Assembly: GCA_003255025.1 (NCBI GenBank) | Contig: QANY01005488.1 | Span: 744,001 to 808,000 of the forward strand | Length of the DNA: 64,000 nt | From: Datisca glomerata | Taxonomy: Eukaryota; Streptophyta; Magnoliopsida; Cucurbitales; Datiscaceae | Reading direction: 5' to 3' | Shown here: piece by piece, positions 24,540-36,449 of the stretch | Numbering within the stretch: the stretch's first letter is position 1 | How the letters are laid out: every line of letters starts with the position of its first letter | Position numbers and translations under genes: made by a program | The notes under the pieces: model-generated | The model's database searches: none | What the model was told of the DNA's origin: nothing | What the model saw: the letters and a program-made list of their open reading frames with translations, nothing else

Positions 24540-24740
24540 ACAATAGGAAAGTATGCATAATTTGAAAGTAGTCTTGTCCTTCATAACTAGGAAAGTAGCC
24601 TGAAAAAGGAAAGTAGTCTTATCCTTGATAGATAATAAAATAGCCCAGATTAGGAAAATAGCGTTCTCCTTCATAAATAGGAAAGTAGCCCAAAATAGGA
24701 AAGAAGTCTTCTCCTTCATAATTAAGAAAGTAGCCTGAAA
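24540..24740. repeat. 45-bp tandem repeats in the right (5') LTR of the gag-only element
   Basis: On the minus strand the units translate as repeated 15-residue blocks (MKEKTSFLFWATFLF and variants, 3-4 copies), giving a 45-bp period. The peptide is a by-product of the repeat, not a gene. Confidence 0.8.
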
Positions 24741-24877
24741 TACGAAAGAAGTATTCCTTTAGGCCCTTCTTGGAAAGCTCCTTAGTATAATCAACCAAAA
24801 CTCTTGAATCAACTCATAAGTGCTTCTTAGAACATGCAATTGGTTCTTATTGATTCAACTTGATTTTCATCAGCGTG

Positions 24878-25319
24878 GAATGCTTTGATGTCGATCTTGT
24901 TGTGACGGTATAGTTTCAGGAACCTAACTTTGAGTTGGACTATGTTTGAGTTTGGCAGTGACATATAATTGGGTTTTAAGAGATTCTGATCCATTCTTTT
25001 TAATAAATAACTTTAAATCTCGATCATTTAGTATTTGAGTAGAAGGAGATGGACATGATTTTTATAAATAAATTTGATAGAAAGATAGTACTTTGTGAGA
25101 TCGATGTGAAGTCATCATGTAATATACCGAAGAGGTCGTGGTAAGTACAATTGATTGATATCTCTAAAAGTTTGGTCTTCCCTCCCTTAAGAGACCATGA
25201 ATTACCCCGTTTCTCCCAATTTGTGTCATGTAGTAAAAAATTCAAATCTCAAACATATTTGTTTAGTATGCCAATGAAGGAAGTAAGTAGTTTTCACATT
25301 TAAAAAAATTATGAACATG
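24878..25319. other. Spacer, nothing recognised
   Basis: No sustained frame and no repeat family recognised. Confidence 0.3.
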
Positions 25320-25568
25320 AAATCTTCAAGATGTCTTGAAGATAAATTTTAAAGACATCTTGAATTTATCTTGAAGGCATTTGAAGCTATCTTTAAGCCA
25401 TCTTGAAGATATCTTGAAGTCATCTTGAAAATTTTAAGAAGACTTTGAGACGTTTTTAAGATGGATTGAAGATGTCTTCAAGGTGATTACAAGATGTTTT
25501 TAGGTTGTCTTCAAGATGAGTTCAAGATGACTTTAAGATGTCTTAAAAAACTTCAAGATGTCTTCAAG
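25320..25568. repeat. Palindromic GAAGATGTCTTC-type repeat field, left part
   Basis: Dense degenerate copies of CTTGAAGACATCTTGAAG or its reverse complement. The units read mostly as CTTGAAG..CATCTTG up to about 25435 and as CAAGATG..TTCAAG beyond it, so the two halves could pair into an imperfect hairpin. It continues at 27755 after the solo LTR. Confidence 0.8.
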
Positions 25569-27754
25569 TAATGGTTGTCGCGGTGCGTGTGCGGAGAAAA
25601 CGTGTGGCTCGAGGCCATTTAAAATTTAAATTTTTAATAAAGATCGAATCTTTTAATAAAACAAAATTTGCGCGACTCCACGATAACCAAATAAATATTT
25701 TTGTATTGAAAACTCTTTTTCAATCAATCATGATCCATTATATATTTTTATATTAAATCTACAACATAAAATGTTAGAATTCATATATCTCTTGTAGTCT
25801 ATATCAAGCGTCTTTGAGATCCACACCAAGATTTTTCAAGTCAATCATCAACGCACTATAACGTGTGTGGGCACGTAAAATATTACAAGACACTTTTTCT
25901 GTCTCTAGATATACTCAACATATGGGATCTACAAATTTACTGAGAAAGATTTTAGTGAGATGATTCTTTAAAAGAACGCGATAATTATTCTTTCAGAGTT
26001 TTGATTAATTATTAATCACAGAGAAAAATCACTCTGACACTATTTTTGTTCTCAATTTGATTTTTTTATGAACTAATCAACTGATTCATCAATTGAGGCC
26101 AATAGAATAATTTATGTATATTTTTTAGATAATGGGGTATTAGATTTTTTAAAGATAAACTTAAATAGTATTTAATTATAAAATTGTCGATTGCAATTGG
26201 ACCCACTGCAACTGTACACAACTGCAATGTCACACGGCACTACAGCGGGCCGTGAGGTAGCATAGTGCCTCACGATACTACTATAGTGTAGTGTGACACT
26301 ACAATATTGCACCCCAACTACTGTAGTGCCATGTGACACTACAGTAGTCTATGTCAATCTCTAATACCCAATTAGTGATTGACATGTGACAATTACTGCG
26401 AATTAGATATTTATTTTAATCAGATAAATATGTAGATATCAGTTAATTTAAAATTAATATATCTGATTATTTCTATCAACTAACTTATTTGTTATTTCAC
26501 AAATAACAGATTTAGTTGATTCAAATGATTATTTAATAATAATTTAGTTATCTAATTTCAAAATTAGATATTCTATCTCACTTATCGATAATTAAAAAAC
26601 TAATCGATAATTATATATATATATATATATGTATTTCAATTAATTAATTCTTAGTTAATTAGTCACACATAATTATCTCATAATTATGTACTTGCCCTAG
26701 AATAAAAATTTCTTTTACAAGTAAGTACTTTTCTCATGTCATGAAATATTCACACTCTAGACTCTGTAGTACTGAGGTGACTTGAGAATCATGAACCTAT
26801 AGTCCTAAGCTCCAATAAACTATATTATTAATTAAACTCTTTAACTAAATAATCTTATTTATTATTTTTATTATTTCTCCACTATAAATATGGAATTGAA
26901 CTCTTAGTGATTATAAAATATATTTATATAGTATTCTCATGTAGTCCACTAATATAATTATTTCATGTAGTTCTGTCATCCAATTATTGATTAATAAATT
27001 AGAGTTGGTCAAAATTACTGTTTTACGCCTCTAAATATCTCTTGATCCTTAAGTACCATTAATCCACTAGTAAATGACTAATTTATAATGTTATAAATTT
27101 GAGCTCAATAACCATTCAGTTCCAGAATTAACACTTAAGAGAACCAATATACGATCCGTCAAGAAAATTTGGGATCTAAATCTTGCAAGATCACGTTCTT
27201 AGCCATCCACATCACTGAATCTCTAAAAAAAGTCACTAGCTTGTTTTACAAACAAATCTTAACGACTGAATCAAATGATCCACTAGACATGCATAAGAGT
27301 TCGTGACTACTAAGGATTCAGACTGATCTACATATGATCATTGAATTGATGTGTATTAAATTTTTATGATAAACGACATGTCGATAAATATATCAATTCA
27401 CATCGAATCAGTCATATATAATCTCATTATATAAAGTACGTTCACTAAGATGTCTATACACATCAATTATCCAAATCTAGATCACACGCATTCATAATGC
27501 TTAGTGAACCGTACTAGCAACCATTTATTAAAGATTCAATACTTTAACATGTTACTGATAATTTGATTCATTATCTATGATCTTATTCCTCTCGTACCAA
27601 TGATCATAATCTCATTAATGAATATGAAATTTTCAGATGTTTATATAAATTATTCAACAATAATTTAAAAGAACCATTATAAGAAACATGTAATCCTCAT
27701 TAAATTTTTTATTAAAATGTCAATACACATGTTTTGAGTGCATAACTCTCAACA
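25569..27754 (-). mobile_element. Solo copia-type LTR (family C, copy 1), 2.2 kb
   Basis: On the minus strand it begins TGTTGAGAGTTATGCACTC, a common copia LTR start. It splits one repeat field in two. TCAAG lies on both sides (25564-25568 and 27755-27759), giving a candidate 5-bp duplication. The end next to 25568 reads CCATTA on the minus strand; a CA end would be at 25572, so the exact border is uncertain by 3 bp. No primer site or coding sequence adjoins, hence solo. Internal TA microsatellite at 26612-26630. Family confirmed by a second split copy at 51460-56763. Confidence 0.75.
26170..26400. repeat. Internal CACTACAGTA-type repeats in LTR family C
   Basis: Recurring GTGCCTCACGATACTACT..TAGTG and GTGACACTACA phrases. 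The same array in the other copy (51660-51860) has an extra near-exact ~45-bp unit (TATTGCACGCCTACTACTG repeated). Confidence 0.7.
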
Positions 27755-27900
27755 TCAAGAGGTCTTCAAGATGTCTTAAAGATGTCTTGAAAACCTCTTG
27801 AAGTCAACTTGAAATCATCTTGAAGACTTCAAGACTAATCTTCAAATCTTCTCAATAACCTCAAGATCAATATTGAAAACTTCAACTTCAAGATATTACT
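27755..27900. repeat. Palindromic GAAGATGTCTTC-type repeat field, right part
   Basis: Continues the field of 25320-25568 with AGGTCTTCAAGATGTCTTAAAG and CTTGAAATCATCTTGAAGAC-type units, then fades. Confidence 0.75.
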
Positions 27901-30900
27901 TGTTGAGTTCTACATCAACAAAATTGTTACAGTTGAACTCAGTGACAAAGGAAACCCAAAAAACTTCTAATAAAACTCAGTAACCAACAAAAACACTTTC
28001 ATCCTTTTGGTCGGCAAGCTTCTCTTGAGAAATAGAGATGTTGAAAGCGCCTCTTGCAGATGTTCAAAGCTTTTCTCGCCAACATCTCACTGGAGCCTTT
28101 TGACACCAACGTTGGGTTTGCTATATCGGTTTTCTCAATTTATGGAGGTGGTGTTTTAATCATTTGAGGGTTTTTGGAAAAACCTAAATTAGCTTTATTG
28201 GAAGATGGGTGGATTCTTATGGGTTTTGTGAAAATGGTGATAGATTCTTATGGGTTTTGGAGATGATGGATAGAATCTTATGGGTTGTGAAAATAGTGAT
28301 GCTCTCTATAAACTGTTTGAAAAATAATGGAAAAGGGCACGGCTGCAGCTCATTTATTTTCTTGCATCTATATTATTTTGAAGCTTACATTCTTGTGAAA
28401 TGCAATTAAATTGAGTTTTTATACTCAGTTTGCTAATAAAAAGACAAGAACTCAATTTATATTATAGTCAAATAACTACAGATTATGAGATATAATTGCA
28501 ATTGAGTTTTTATACTACTAGGTTTGCTAAAAAAAAGCAACAACTCCATTACTATCAAATATATGAGCTGTACAAAATACTTAGAATTTACAATGGCATG
28601 CTAATTGCTCAAATCTTGAAGAAAGAGTTGGAATTTGCCAAAAAAAAAGGTGAGAACTCGATCTATTGTGTTGATTACAAAATCTTCAACCAATAGACAC
28701 AAATCTGGGAAAAATGTTGGTCAAAGAAATTTGGATAGATGTGACTAACCGTGAAGAATATAGAGAACATTAAAAATGATAAACTTTCCAATTCAAATTA
28801 TAAAATAGTTGGAATTTTTTTTACAAAAATGGCAGGAATAAGGTAAACAAGTTATTTACATCTATGTAATTTTTGTAAATACATCATTTTCTTCATTCAT
28901 TTTCAGTTATTTTTGTAAAAACAAATCCGACCATCTTTAACAACGAAACTGAAAAGTTAGTTTTCTTGTAAGAATATATTGGGATTAGAGATGGAAGAAG
29001 ATGTACAAAGAAAAAATTGGGGAAGAATTTATTAAAGATGGACGGGAAACAAAAAAAAAATGGGAGGGTAAATTGCTACATTGAAAGGTAAAGTTACTTT
29101 TCTACTCTTTTCAAAAAGAACGCATAGCAATCTTTAAACCATTAGACCAGTTAAGTTAGAATGTGTGACTATAATGTGTGACTATCATGTTTCTCACACA
29201 TGAAACAATCAATATCCGTATATGTACTTATCACTACAATATAAAATGTAGAATAAAGTTTTACCTTACTAAATAATATCAATCATTTCTTGGTTATTAT
29301 TAAATAGTGATTTAAAAAATATAGAGAAAATTTCCAATTATTTTTTTATTTCCATTCCATACTTACTTCAAAAAATATGGAGAAAAATTTGTGGATAAAC
29401 CTTGAGAAATAAAAAATAAATTTGGACCATGACATTTTAAATAAATTTGACTCTTTTATTGGAGAAAAAATTAATAGACTGTTTGGTTGTAGCTATTTGC
29501 GTGATAAAGTACATGGTAAATTTATTTTTTAGCACTTTCTCATATTTGTTTCAATTATTTTTCTTTGACATGATAAAGTTATTTAACCTGATTAAATAAT
29601 AATCTCACATTATTTTACCTATCACTTTCGCATAAAAATCTACTTTACCACAAAGCTTTCCTATCTTACTAACACATCTACATATTTTTTAAAATATATT
29701 TTACTTTCTCAAATCTCAATAAAACATTATTATTTATTTACATTCCCACCTACTTTGATTTGAATATTTTATTTTTTAAGACCAAAGTCTTATATGAGGG
29801 TCATAAAAATATCCTGATCTTAGAATTCTGACCGACCCCATTCTGGTCCTGACGGGACCAAACCCATTTTGATCCTGAATTGAGATTTTTTCTCGTCTCA
29901 AATCCGTTCGGGTCATGATTCGGACTTTGATTTTTCAAATGGGCTGAGATTTTTGTCTCGTCCGATCCTTTTTCAAAAAGTTCATCCTGCAAACTAGTCT
30001 TAGGGCCTGTCCAAAGAGATTAAAATATGTATGTTAATTGAAATGAATGTTATGAAATATTGTGCTAAAAAAACTTAAGGATTCTTTTTATAGTATAATA
30101 TAAAATTTAAATGATTAAAATGAAGATTTGTAATTTTAAAAAATTCTCTATAATTAATAGTTAATTAAGAAGAAGTTCCGAGTATTTTTTTGTCAAATAT
30201 AAAAATTAATTAAGCGATATCAGAGAAAATAATTATATACATTTTCGCTTGTAAAATTTGAATAATTTGCTATTTAGTTCATTTGTATTTTTGTTTAAAA
30301 AATCACATATTTTACTATTATAGTTCTGCATCAAGTTTTAAGGTAAACATTATAGTTAAAAAAATCCATTTCAACATCAACATTTACACAAATTCAATGT
30401 GGTCATCCATTAGTATTTTTAACGTTTGTTGGTGTGAAGCATTATTATACACGTGCCGCGTTAGCAAACATGTTAAAAATATTAATGTTGCCTGGCAGAA
30501 TGACCACATGAAAAAAAAGTGTAAATATTGATAATAAAATTGAGATTTTTTGAATTATAATAGCCACATTAAAACTTGTTATAGAATATGGTGGCTAAAT
30601 ATATAATTTTTTCAAAAAAACATTTGTACATTGTAAGTAAAATTTTATTTATCTTTTGGTGTAGTAAAAAAATAATGGATGTTTTCATTGGTAGCATTAA
30701 TAAAATAGTTAATTTATAAGTGGGTAATTAAAATAACTACAAAAAATTAAATAGTTAAAATGTGGGTTTCATAATTATTGAATTATTCTTAAATTTTTTA
30801 TACAACTTTTTAAACAATTTTTCTTAACAACTTTTCCAGAAACTTTATCCGCTTCAATATATATCAAATAAGGTAATCTCACTTCCCTATTAATTTTTTA

Positions 30901-32200
30901 ACTTCACCGTCTATTGCCAAACATGGTTTTTCTAAAATCTTGTCATCTAACTTTATCATCTAAACTACCTATCGTTTTAACTTTATCAGTATTCTCATTT
31001 AACTCATGCAAAACGGCTCCTAAGTGTATTTTTATTAGAATATTTTTTGCTCAACTTGGTGTATTTTTAGACCATGTTCTAACCAAAGTATTTCTCTAGA
31101 ATTATAGTCTGTCAAGTGTAAGTCTGAACGTTAAAATTTTAGACTAGAGTCCAGTATACACTCTTAACTAGATCATGGTCTGACAAGAGACAACTTATGT
31201 TTTTTTTTGGATAACAAAATCACATTTCATTAAAAATTATACATGAGTATCATTTTTTTTCTTTTCTCATAGTCTATACATAACAATATCTCAAAAATAT
31301 ATATTCTTTACCAAGTAATACATTGAAATCTTAAATACAACTTTTTTTTACATCTTAATTACATTTTTTCCTTTCCAACTATATTATCACTTCGTTAGTT
31401 TTTACTTTTAAAACCAAACACACGATGGAGATATGAGCTACTTAAACTCATTAAAGTCATTTAAAAAAAAAAAAGTCATTTTCGAGGAAAACTATATACA
31501 CTTTTATTTAAGAGTCAGAATAGGTGAGTTACCTTCTGCACACCTCAACTAGGGCCTCCCTAATCTAAAGAAAATTAGGTCTCCCTGTTAGATCTTAAGG
31601 GCGCACCTCCCTACTTGGTGCATTTCAAAATTATTACTTAAAAGAGTGTTTCTCACAGAAATCAAAGACTGATTGTTAAGAAAAGTGTCTTATCAACTGG
31701 ACCAATTCCTCGTGGGTACATTTCTCCACCATGTACACGTTATTGCTATGGGTTTTAACTTGAAAATGACTTTTTTTTTTTGTTTTGTCCGAAACAAAAG
31801 ACTTAGAATGAATTTAGACAGTTTCTATGTTTACTAAACGATCATTAACATTTCTTATCACAATATTTTTTCATGACAGAAAGTATTAACTGGTTCTCTG
31901 ATAAAATATGTTAATCTAGCAGAAACAATTAGTGGATTTAAATAATTATTTTTAAAAAATTAGATGGTCTTCCTCAACAAACATTTATTTGTTGGGTAAC
32001 ATAGATGAAGTTACTATGAAGACTACTAAAATCAACAAAATTAAACTTAAATATACAATTAATTGAAGTAATGATTATAATTTTGAAACCTAGTTAATAC
32101 TTTTAGACGCTTATGATTTAAAGTGTAAAATAGTGATAAACCGACATGTCGATGAACGGAGTAATAGAAGTGTAAGTAAGATCTTCAAACCGACATGATG
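27901..32200. other. AT-rich intergenic DNA
   Basis: No gene seen. Small features: GATTCTTATGGGTTTT-like phrase three times at 28211-28290; a TTGAGTTTTTATACT phrase duplicated at 28411 and 28504; a GATCCTGAC/GGTC-rich segment at 29800-30000 resembling degenerate dispersed repeats. At 31205-31250 a T-run followed by a sequence whose reverse complement ends TTTTTAATGAAATGTGAT resembles the 3' end of a LINE. Frames here are short and unlike known proteins. Confidence 0.35.
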
Positions 32201-32361
32201 CTACTATATTAGTGCGCACTACAGAGTATTAGGAGTAGGAGGTAATTTCGCATACTTATCCCCAGCTAAAGCCTAAAGCCTCACAGCGAGCTCGATAGAC
32301 CCAAACCCTCTGTTTCACTCAACACTCTTCTCCAAAAACCTCCCCTCTAAGAACAACAAAA

Positions 32362-34596
32362 ATGCTTCTCCCTACTTCTCTGCATCACCACGCCATTTCT
32401 CTTTCATCTTCCATTTCTTACTCTCCCAAGATTCCATGCCAATTTCCCACTTCTTCGCTTCGCCAGACTGTAAATTATCCGAGACAGACCGCCGTAGTAA
32501 CCTGCTCTATCTCTCAAATCCACAGTTATGGGACCATTGACTACGAGCGAAGACCGATGGTGAAATGGAATGCCATATACAGGAAGATATCGATGATGGA
32601 AAACCCAGAATTGGGTTCTGCGAGTGTGTTGAATCAGTGGGAGAATGAGGGTCGGAAGCTTACGAAGTGGGAGCTTTGTAGAGTGGTCAAGGAGCTGAGG
32701 AAGTACAGGCGTTATGAGCGAGCTCTTGAGGTGAGGATGAGATTTTCACTCCTTTCAACTATTGCCATAAAATTATACTTGATCTGATTAGCAATAGTAA
32801 ATGATGCCTTTGAAGGAATCTTCGATAACTTCTAATGGATATGAAAAATGGGATGAGAGACTTGTTGTTTTAGACATAGAATGCAGCCCATTAATTTGTT
32901 GGAGCTTATTACGGTTCTAACATAATTAACATGAGAATGATAACATAATTAACATGAGAATGAAGATGAAGAAAGACTGCATAAATTTACAAGGTTGGGA
33001 TTTCTTATAGCCTCAGAAAGTCACAAGTAGTAGAAGCGTTCTTTTTATCATATCTTTTTCAACCGGGTTTAGATTTAATTGGTACGTAAGACAAGTTATG
33101 ATCCTTGGTTGTAGTCCTGAAGAAACCTAGCAACTTGAGCTGTGATCTCGTGTAGCTCGTTAAATTAACCTAAAATGCCAATGTTTTATTTTTTTACATA
33201 ATGTTTCCTGGGATTTCATTATTCTCATGCTTGGCAAGTGAAAATCAAAATCCAGAACTGTCGAACTAATCCTACTATCATCTTTTAGATTTGTTTGAGG
33301 TGCATCTTTTTAACCAATTGCCATGGCATTCCTCATTAGCAAAACTTCTATTACATTCTGCAGGTATACGAATGGATGAACAACAGAGGAGAGAGATTTA
33401 GAGTGTCATCCAGTGATGCTGCAATTCAATTGGATCTAATTGCTAAAGTTCGCGGTGTTTCAATTGCTGAAAATTACTTCCTAAGGCTGCCAGATAATTT
33501 GAAGGACAGGAGGATATATGGGGCTCTTTTGAATGCATATGTGCGGGCTAAAATGAGGGAGAAGGCAGAATCTTTGCTCGAAAAAATGAGAATCAAAGGT
33601 TATGCCACTCACGCGCTTCCATTCAATGTAATGATGACTCTCTACATGAACCTCAAAGAGTATGATAAAGTTGAGTCTTTGGTATCAGAAATGACAGAGA
33701 AAAGTATACAGCTGGATATATATTCATATAATATCTGGTTATCATCTTGTGGATTGGAAGGATCTGAAGAAAAAATGGAGCAAGTATTTGAGCAGATGAA
33801 ACAGGACAGAACCATCAATGCCAACTGGACTACGTTTAGCACAATGGCAACTATGTACATTAAGATGGGGAAAAAAGAAAAAGCTGAAGAATCCTTGAGG
33901 CGGGTTGAGAGTAGAATCACGGGCCGAGATAGGATACCTTACCATTATCTTATTAGCCTGTATGGTACTGTTGGTAACAAAGAAGAAACATACCGTGTCT
34001 GGAACATTTACAAATCTGTTTTTCCAAGTATTCCAAATTTAGGATACCATGCTGTAATCTCTTCTCTAGTCAGGCTGGGTGATATCGAAGGTGCAGAAAA
34101 CCTTTATGAGGAATGGGTGTCAGTTAAATCAACTTATGACCCTAGAATTGCTAATCTTCTCATTGGATGGTATGTTAAACAAGGAAATATGGATAAAGCT
34201 GAGAGTTACCTTGACAATATGGCCGAAGTTGGAGGGAAGCCAAATTCAAGTACATGGGAGACTCTTGCTGAGGGGCATATAGGAGAGAGGAGGATTCCTG
34301 AGGCTTCATCATGCTGGAAAGAAGCCTTTTCCGCTGAGGGATCAAAGAGTTGGCGGCCAAAGCCTGTAAGTGTGTCAGCTTTCTTTCAGCTCTGTGAAGA
34401 AGAAGCAGACAATGACAGCAAGGATGTTTTGGTTGGGTTGTTGACGCAGTCGGGAAACCTTGAAGATGAATCATATGCAATCCTCATCGGTTTATCTGGC
34501 AATACAACCAGTAGAGTGGATGATAAAAATGACAGTTATGAGAATGAGGCTGATGGATCTGAATTGCTACTCAATGAGCTTCACGGTAGTTTGTAA
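32362..34596 (+). CDS. P-class pentatricopeptide repeat protein, At1g02150-like, plastid-targeted
   Basis: Two exons, 32362-32730 and 33364-34596, with a GT-AG intron in phase 0; product 533 residues, close to Arabidopsis At1g02150 length. The Ser-rich N-terminus (about 50 residues, few acidic residues) looks like a plastid transit peptide. Then comes a conserved block DYERRPMVKWNAIYRKIS and KLTKWELCRVVKELRKY. From about residue 173 to 450 there are eight degenerate PPR motifs, starting RIYGALLNAYVRAKM, LPFNVMMTLYMNL, YSYNIWLSSCG, TTFSTMATMYIKM, IPYHYLISLYG, LGYHAVISSLVR, RIANLLIGWYVK and STWETLAEGHI. PPR proteins bind organelle RNA and steer its processing or translation; the target is unknown. 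No E, DYW or SMR domain. No disabling mutation. Start chosen as the first ATG, giving the transit-like leader. Confidence 0.95.
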
Positions 34597-35600
34597 TGCA
34601 TCTAATTTTCTATTTTACCTGTTCGAGAATTCATTCTCAAAAGGCACGTGTGCAGATACTCCTGGTCAAATGGTTTCCTCATCTAAAAGCACTTTGTACT
34701 ATATTAAGTCTTAATTATTCGCATCAAACGCTGAAGGCAAGTGGTGTGAGGTGAGTGCACCAGGAATATGGTTTTGGAATTTCCTTTATGCCGAAATATA
34801 CAAATCTGTTATGATACGCGAAGCATTGTTCAGGAGAGGTGTATCTTGTTTACTATGTATGTGCCCACCTCAATTTTCTCATAGCTGGTTGGATTTTATG
34901 GATTTGAATGTAATATCATGCTTAGGGGTAGGAGGTAGGAGGCATGTTACAGATTACACATTAAACTTAGTCTTATATTTCTATTATTGTTTTTCCCAAT
35001 CTTTCTAAACTTGCAAAAAGTTGCTTTGCAACTGTTTGTATGAAAAAATTGAAAATATCAAAACCATGCATAACTTTTAAAGCACCATTTGGTCTTATAT
35101 CAGTTTTGGTTTACTCATTTAAGACAAGAGGCATACTATAAGTAGGGTCATCCGTCAGTCCTGTTTGCGTTTTGAGATGAACGTTATTATTTTTCTTCAT
35201 CCTCCCCTTTAGCTCTCTCTTGCTCACAATAATATAATGCGACTGTACCGAAAACGTTTCCAATAAGTAATGTTTAGTTTAGAACCTTGTGTGCATGCTG
35301 TCGACTGCTGTAGTAAGAGCTAGTGCAACAGTTCCAAATGAATTATGGATTTTCTCAAGGCTATAAGAATTGTCTTTATCTGTTCTCCATTTTGGATACC
35401 ATAACAGCTTGACTTCTTTCAGGGGCTGCAATGGAATGATGTTGTAAACAAGCTAACATGCTTCCTCGGATTTTTGTAAGAACACCATCAAGATGAGCTG
35501 GTTGTGCTTGAGCCTATCGAACCCAGCTTTGAAACACAAGTTAGATACATTTACTTTCTTTATTTCAATCAGACAAATTTAGGCGGTCATCCATGATTGA
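34597..35600 (+). other. 3' flank of the PPR gene, possible spliced 3' UTR
   Basis: A good donor (GAG|GTGAGT at 34751) and acceptor (TTCTTTCAG|GG, exon from 35423) could define a 672-bp intron downstream of the stop codon. Open frames here (34751-35008 and others) resemble no known protein. Splicing is inferred only. Confidence 0.35.
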
Positions 35601-35925
35601 TCGTGGAATTTAATACTCTCTCTCTCTCTTCACATTGTTGAGGATTGAAAAACCTCAAACCTTCCTCTCTTCAAAATAGATATTATGGGATAGAAAAGAC
35701 GCATATCCTATAACATGGGCTGCACGAACCCACTTCTGAAAATGCTAGGCAAGGTTTGACTGGCTAATACCCATAATCTTAACACCTTTAACCTCTAATG
35801 ATCAGAACTTTGAATATCAATAACATATTAATGAAAATGGATAAAAAATTAATTCATGTGCACTACTCTGCATGTTCTACAATGTTACAGGATGTCCACT
35901 ATGATGCATTTAAGAGGAAACATGT

Positions 35926-35939
35926 GGGGGGGGGGGGGG
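35926..35939. other. Poly-G tract (14 G)
   Basis: Uninterrupted G run without an N; the true length may be uncertain. Confidence 0.8.
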
Positions 35940-36043
35940 ATCTACAATATTTATAATTATTTTTGGGTTTTAGAATAAATTATTTTTGTTTATTTATTAT
36001 CTGATATATTTGTGGTCTTGAATTATTAAGGGCCAAAGTTCAG

Positions 36044-36449
36044 TAGGGATGGAGGAGTACTCATGTGGGTGTTCTAAACTGTCCCGGACTAAAAATGGTC
36101 AGTTCGGTCAGTCTTTAGGTCCCTGCGGTTCGGTTCGGCTCGGCTGTGTTGCCGACTGAATCTTCGGTTCAATTCATAAAATGTTCAGTTTTTGAACCGA
36201 CGAGAACCGAACTGAAACATTAAATTCATATTATTTTATATATATAATTTTATATCGAACCGAACCAATACAAAGTTTTAATTTTATATTATTTGTTTCA
36301 ATAATATCATTTAAGAATTATTTTTTAATTAATAATACCGAACCGAACTGAAATTCACAGTTCGGCTTGACATATAGTCGAACCCAATGTTTAAGTTCGG
36401 CTTGATTTTAGACACTAATCGAATCAAACTGAATCGTGTTCATCCCTAT
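36044..36449. mobile_element. MITE-like element of the CGGTTCGGTTCGG type
   Basis: Ends TAGGGATG and CATCCCTA are inverted repeats. The interior carries GGTTCGGTTCGGCTCGG and GAACCGAAC palindromic tracts near both ends, a pattern widespread in plant genomes. About 406 bp, non-coding. A weaker relative lies around 41280-41420. Confidence 0.65.

Larger units (their letters stand above)
20497..24877 (-). mobile_element. Complete non-autonomous LTR retrotransposon with 5-bp target duplication
   Basis: LTRs at 20502-21363 (862 bp, 3' LTR) and 24077-24872 (796 bp, 5' LTR). Both start TGATGARAATCAAGTTG on the minus strand; the right LTR ends TTCACATCA and the left TTCATATCA. They are flanked by an exact GCGTG duplication (20497-20501 and 24873-24877). 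A tRNA-Met-like primer site, TGATATCAGTGCCA on the minus strand, lies at 24074-24061. The purine tract AAAAGGGGGACAG precedes the left LTR (21364-21376). The interior (2.7 kb) holds only a gag pseudogene and a nested MITE; no protease, RT or integrase is seen. It therefore depended on a related Ty3/gypsy element for movement. The two LTRs differ at many positions, so the insertion is old. Confidence 0.88.

Noticed and set aside
24528..24719. Repetitive 63-residue hydrophobic frame resembling a membrane protein
   Set aside because: It is a translation of the 45-bp tandem repeat in an LTR, and its counterpart in the other LTR is not open.
33642..33945. Minus-strand frames inside the PPR gene
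   Set aside because: Shadows of the well-supported plus-strand coding exon.
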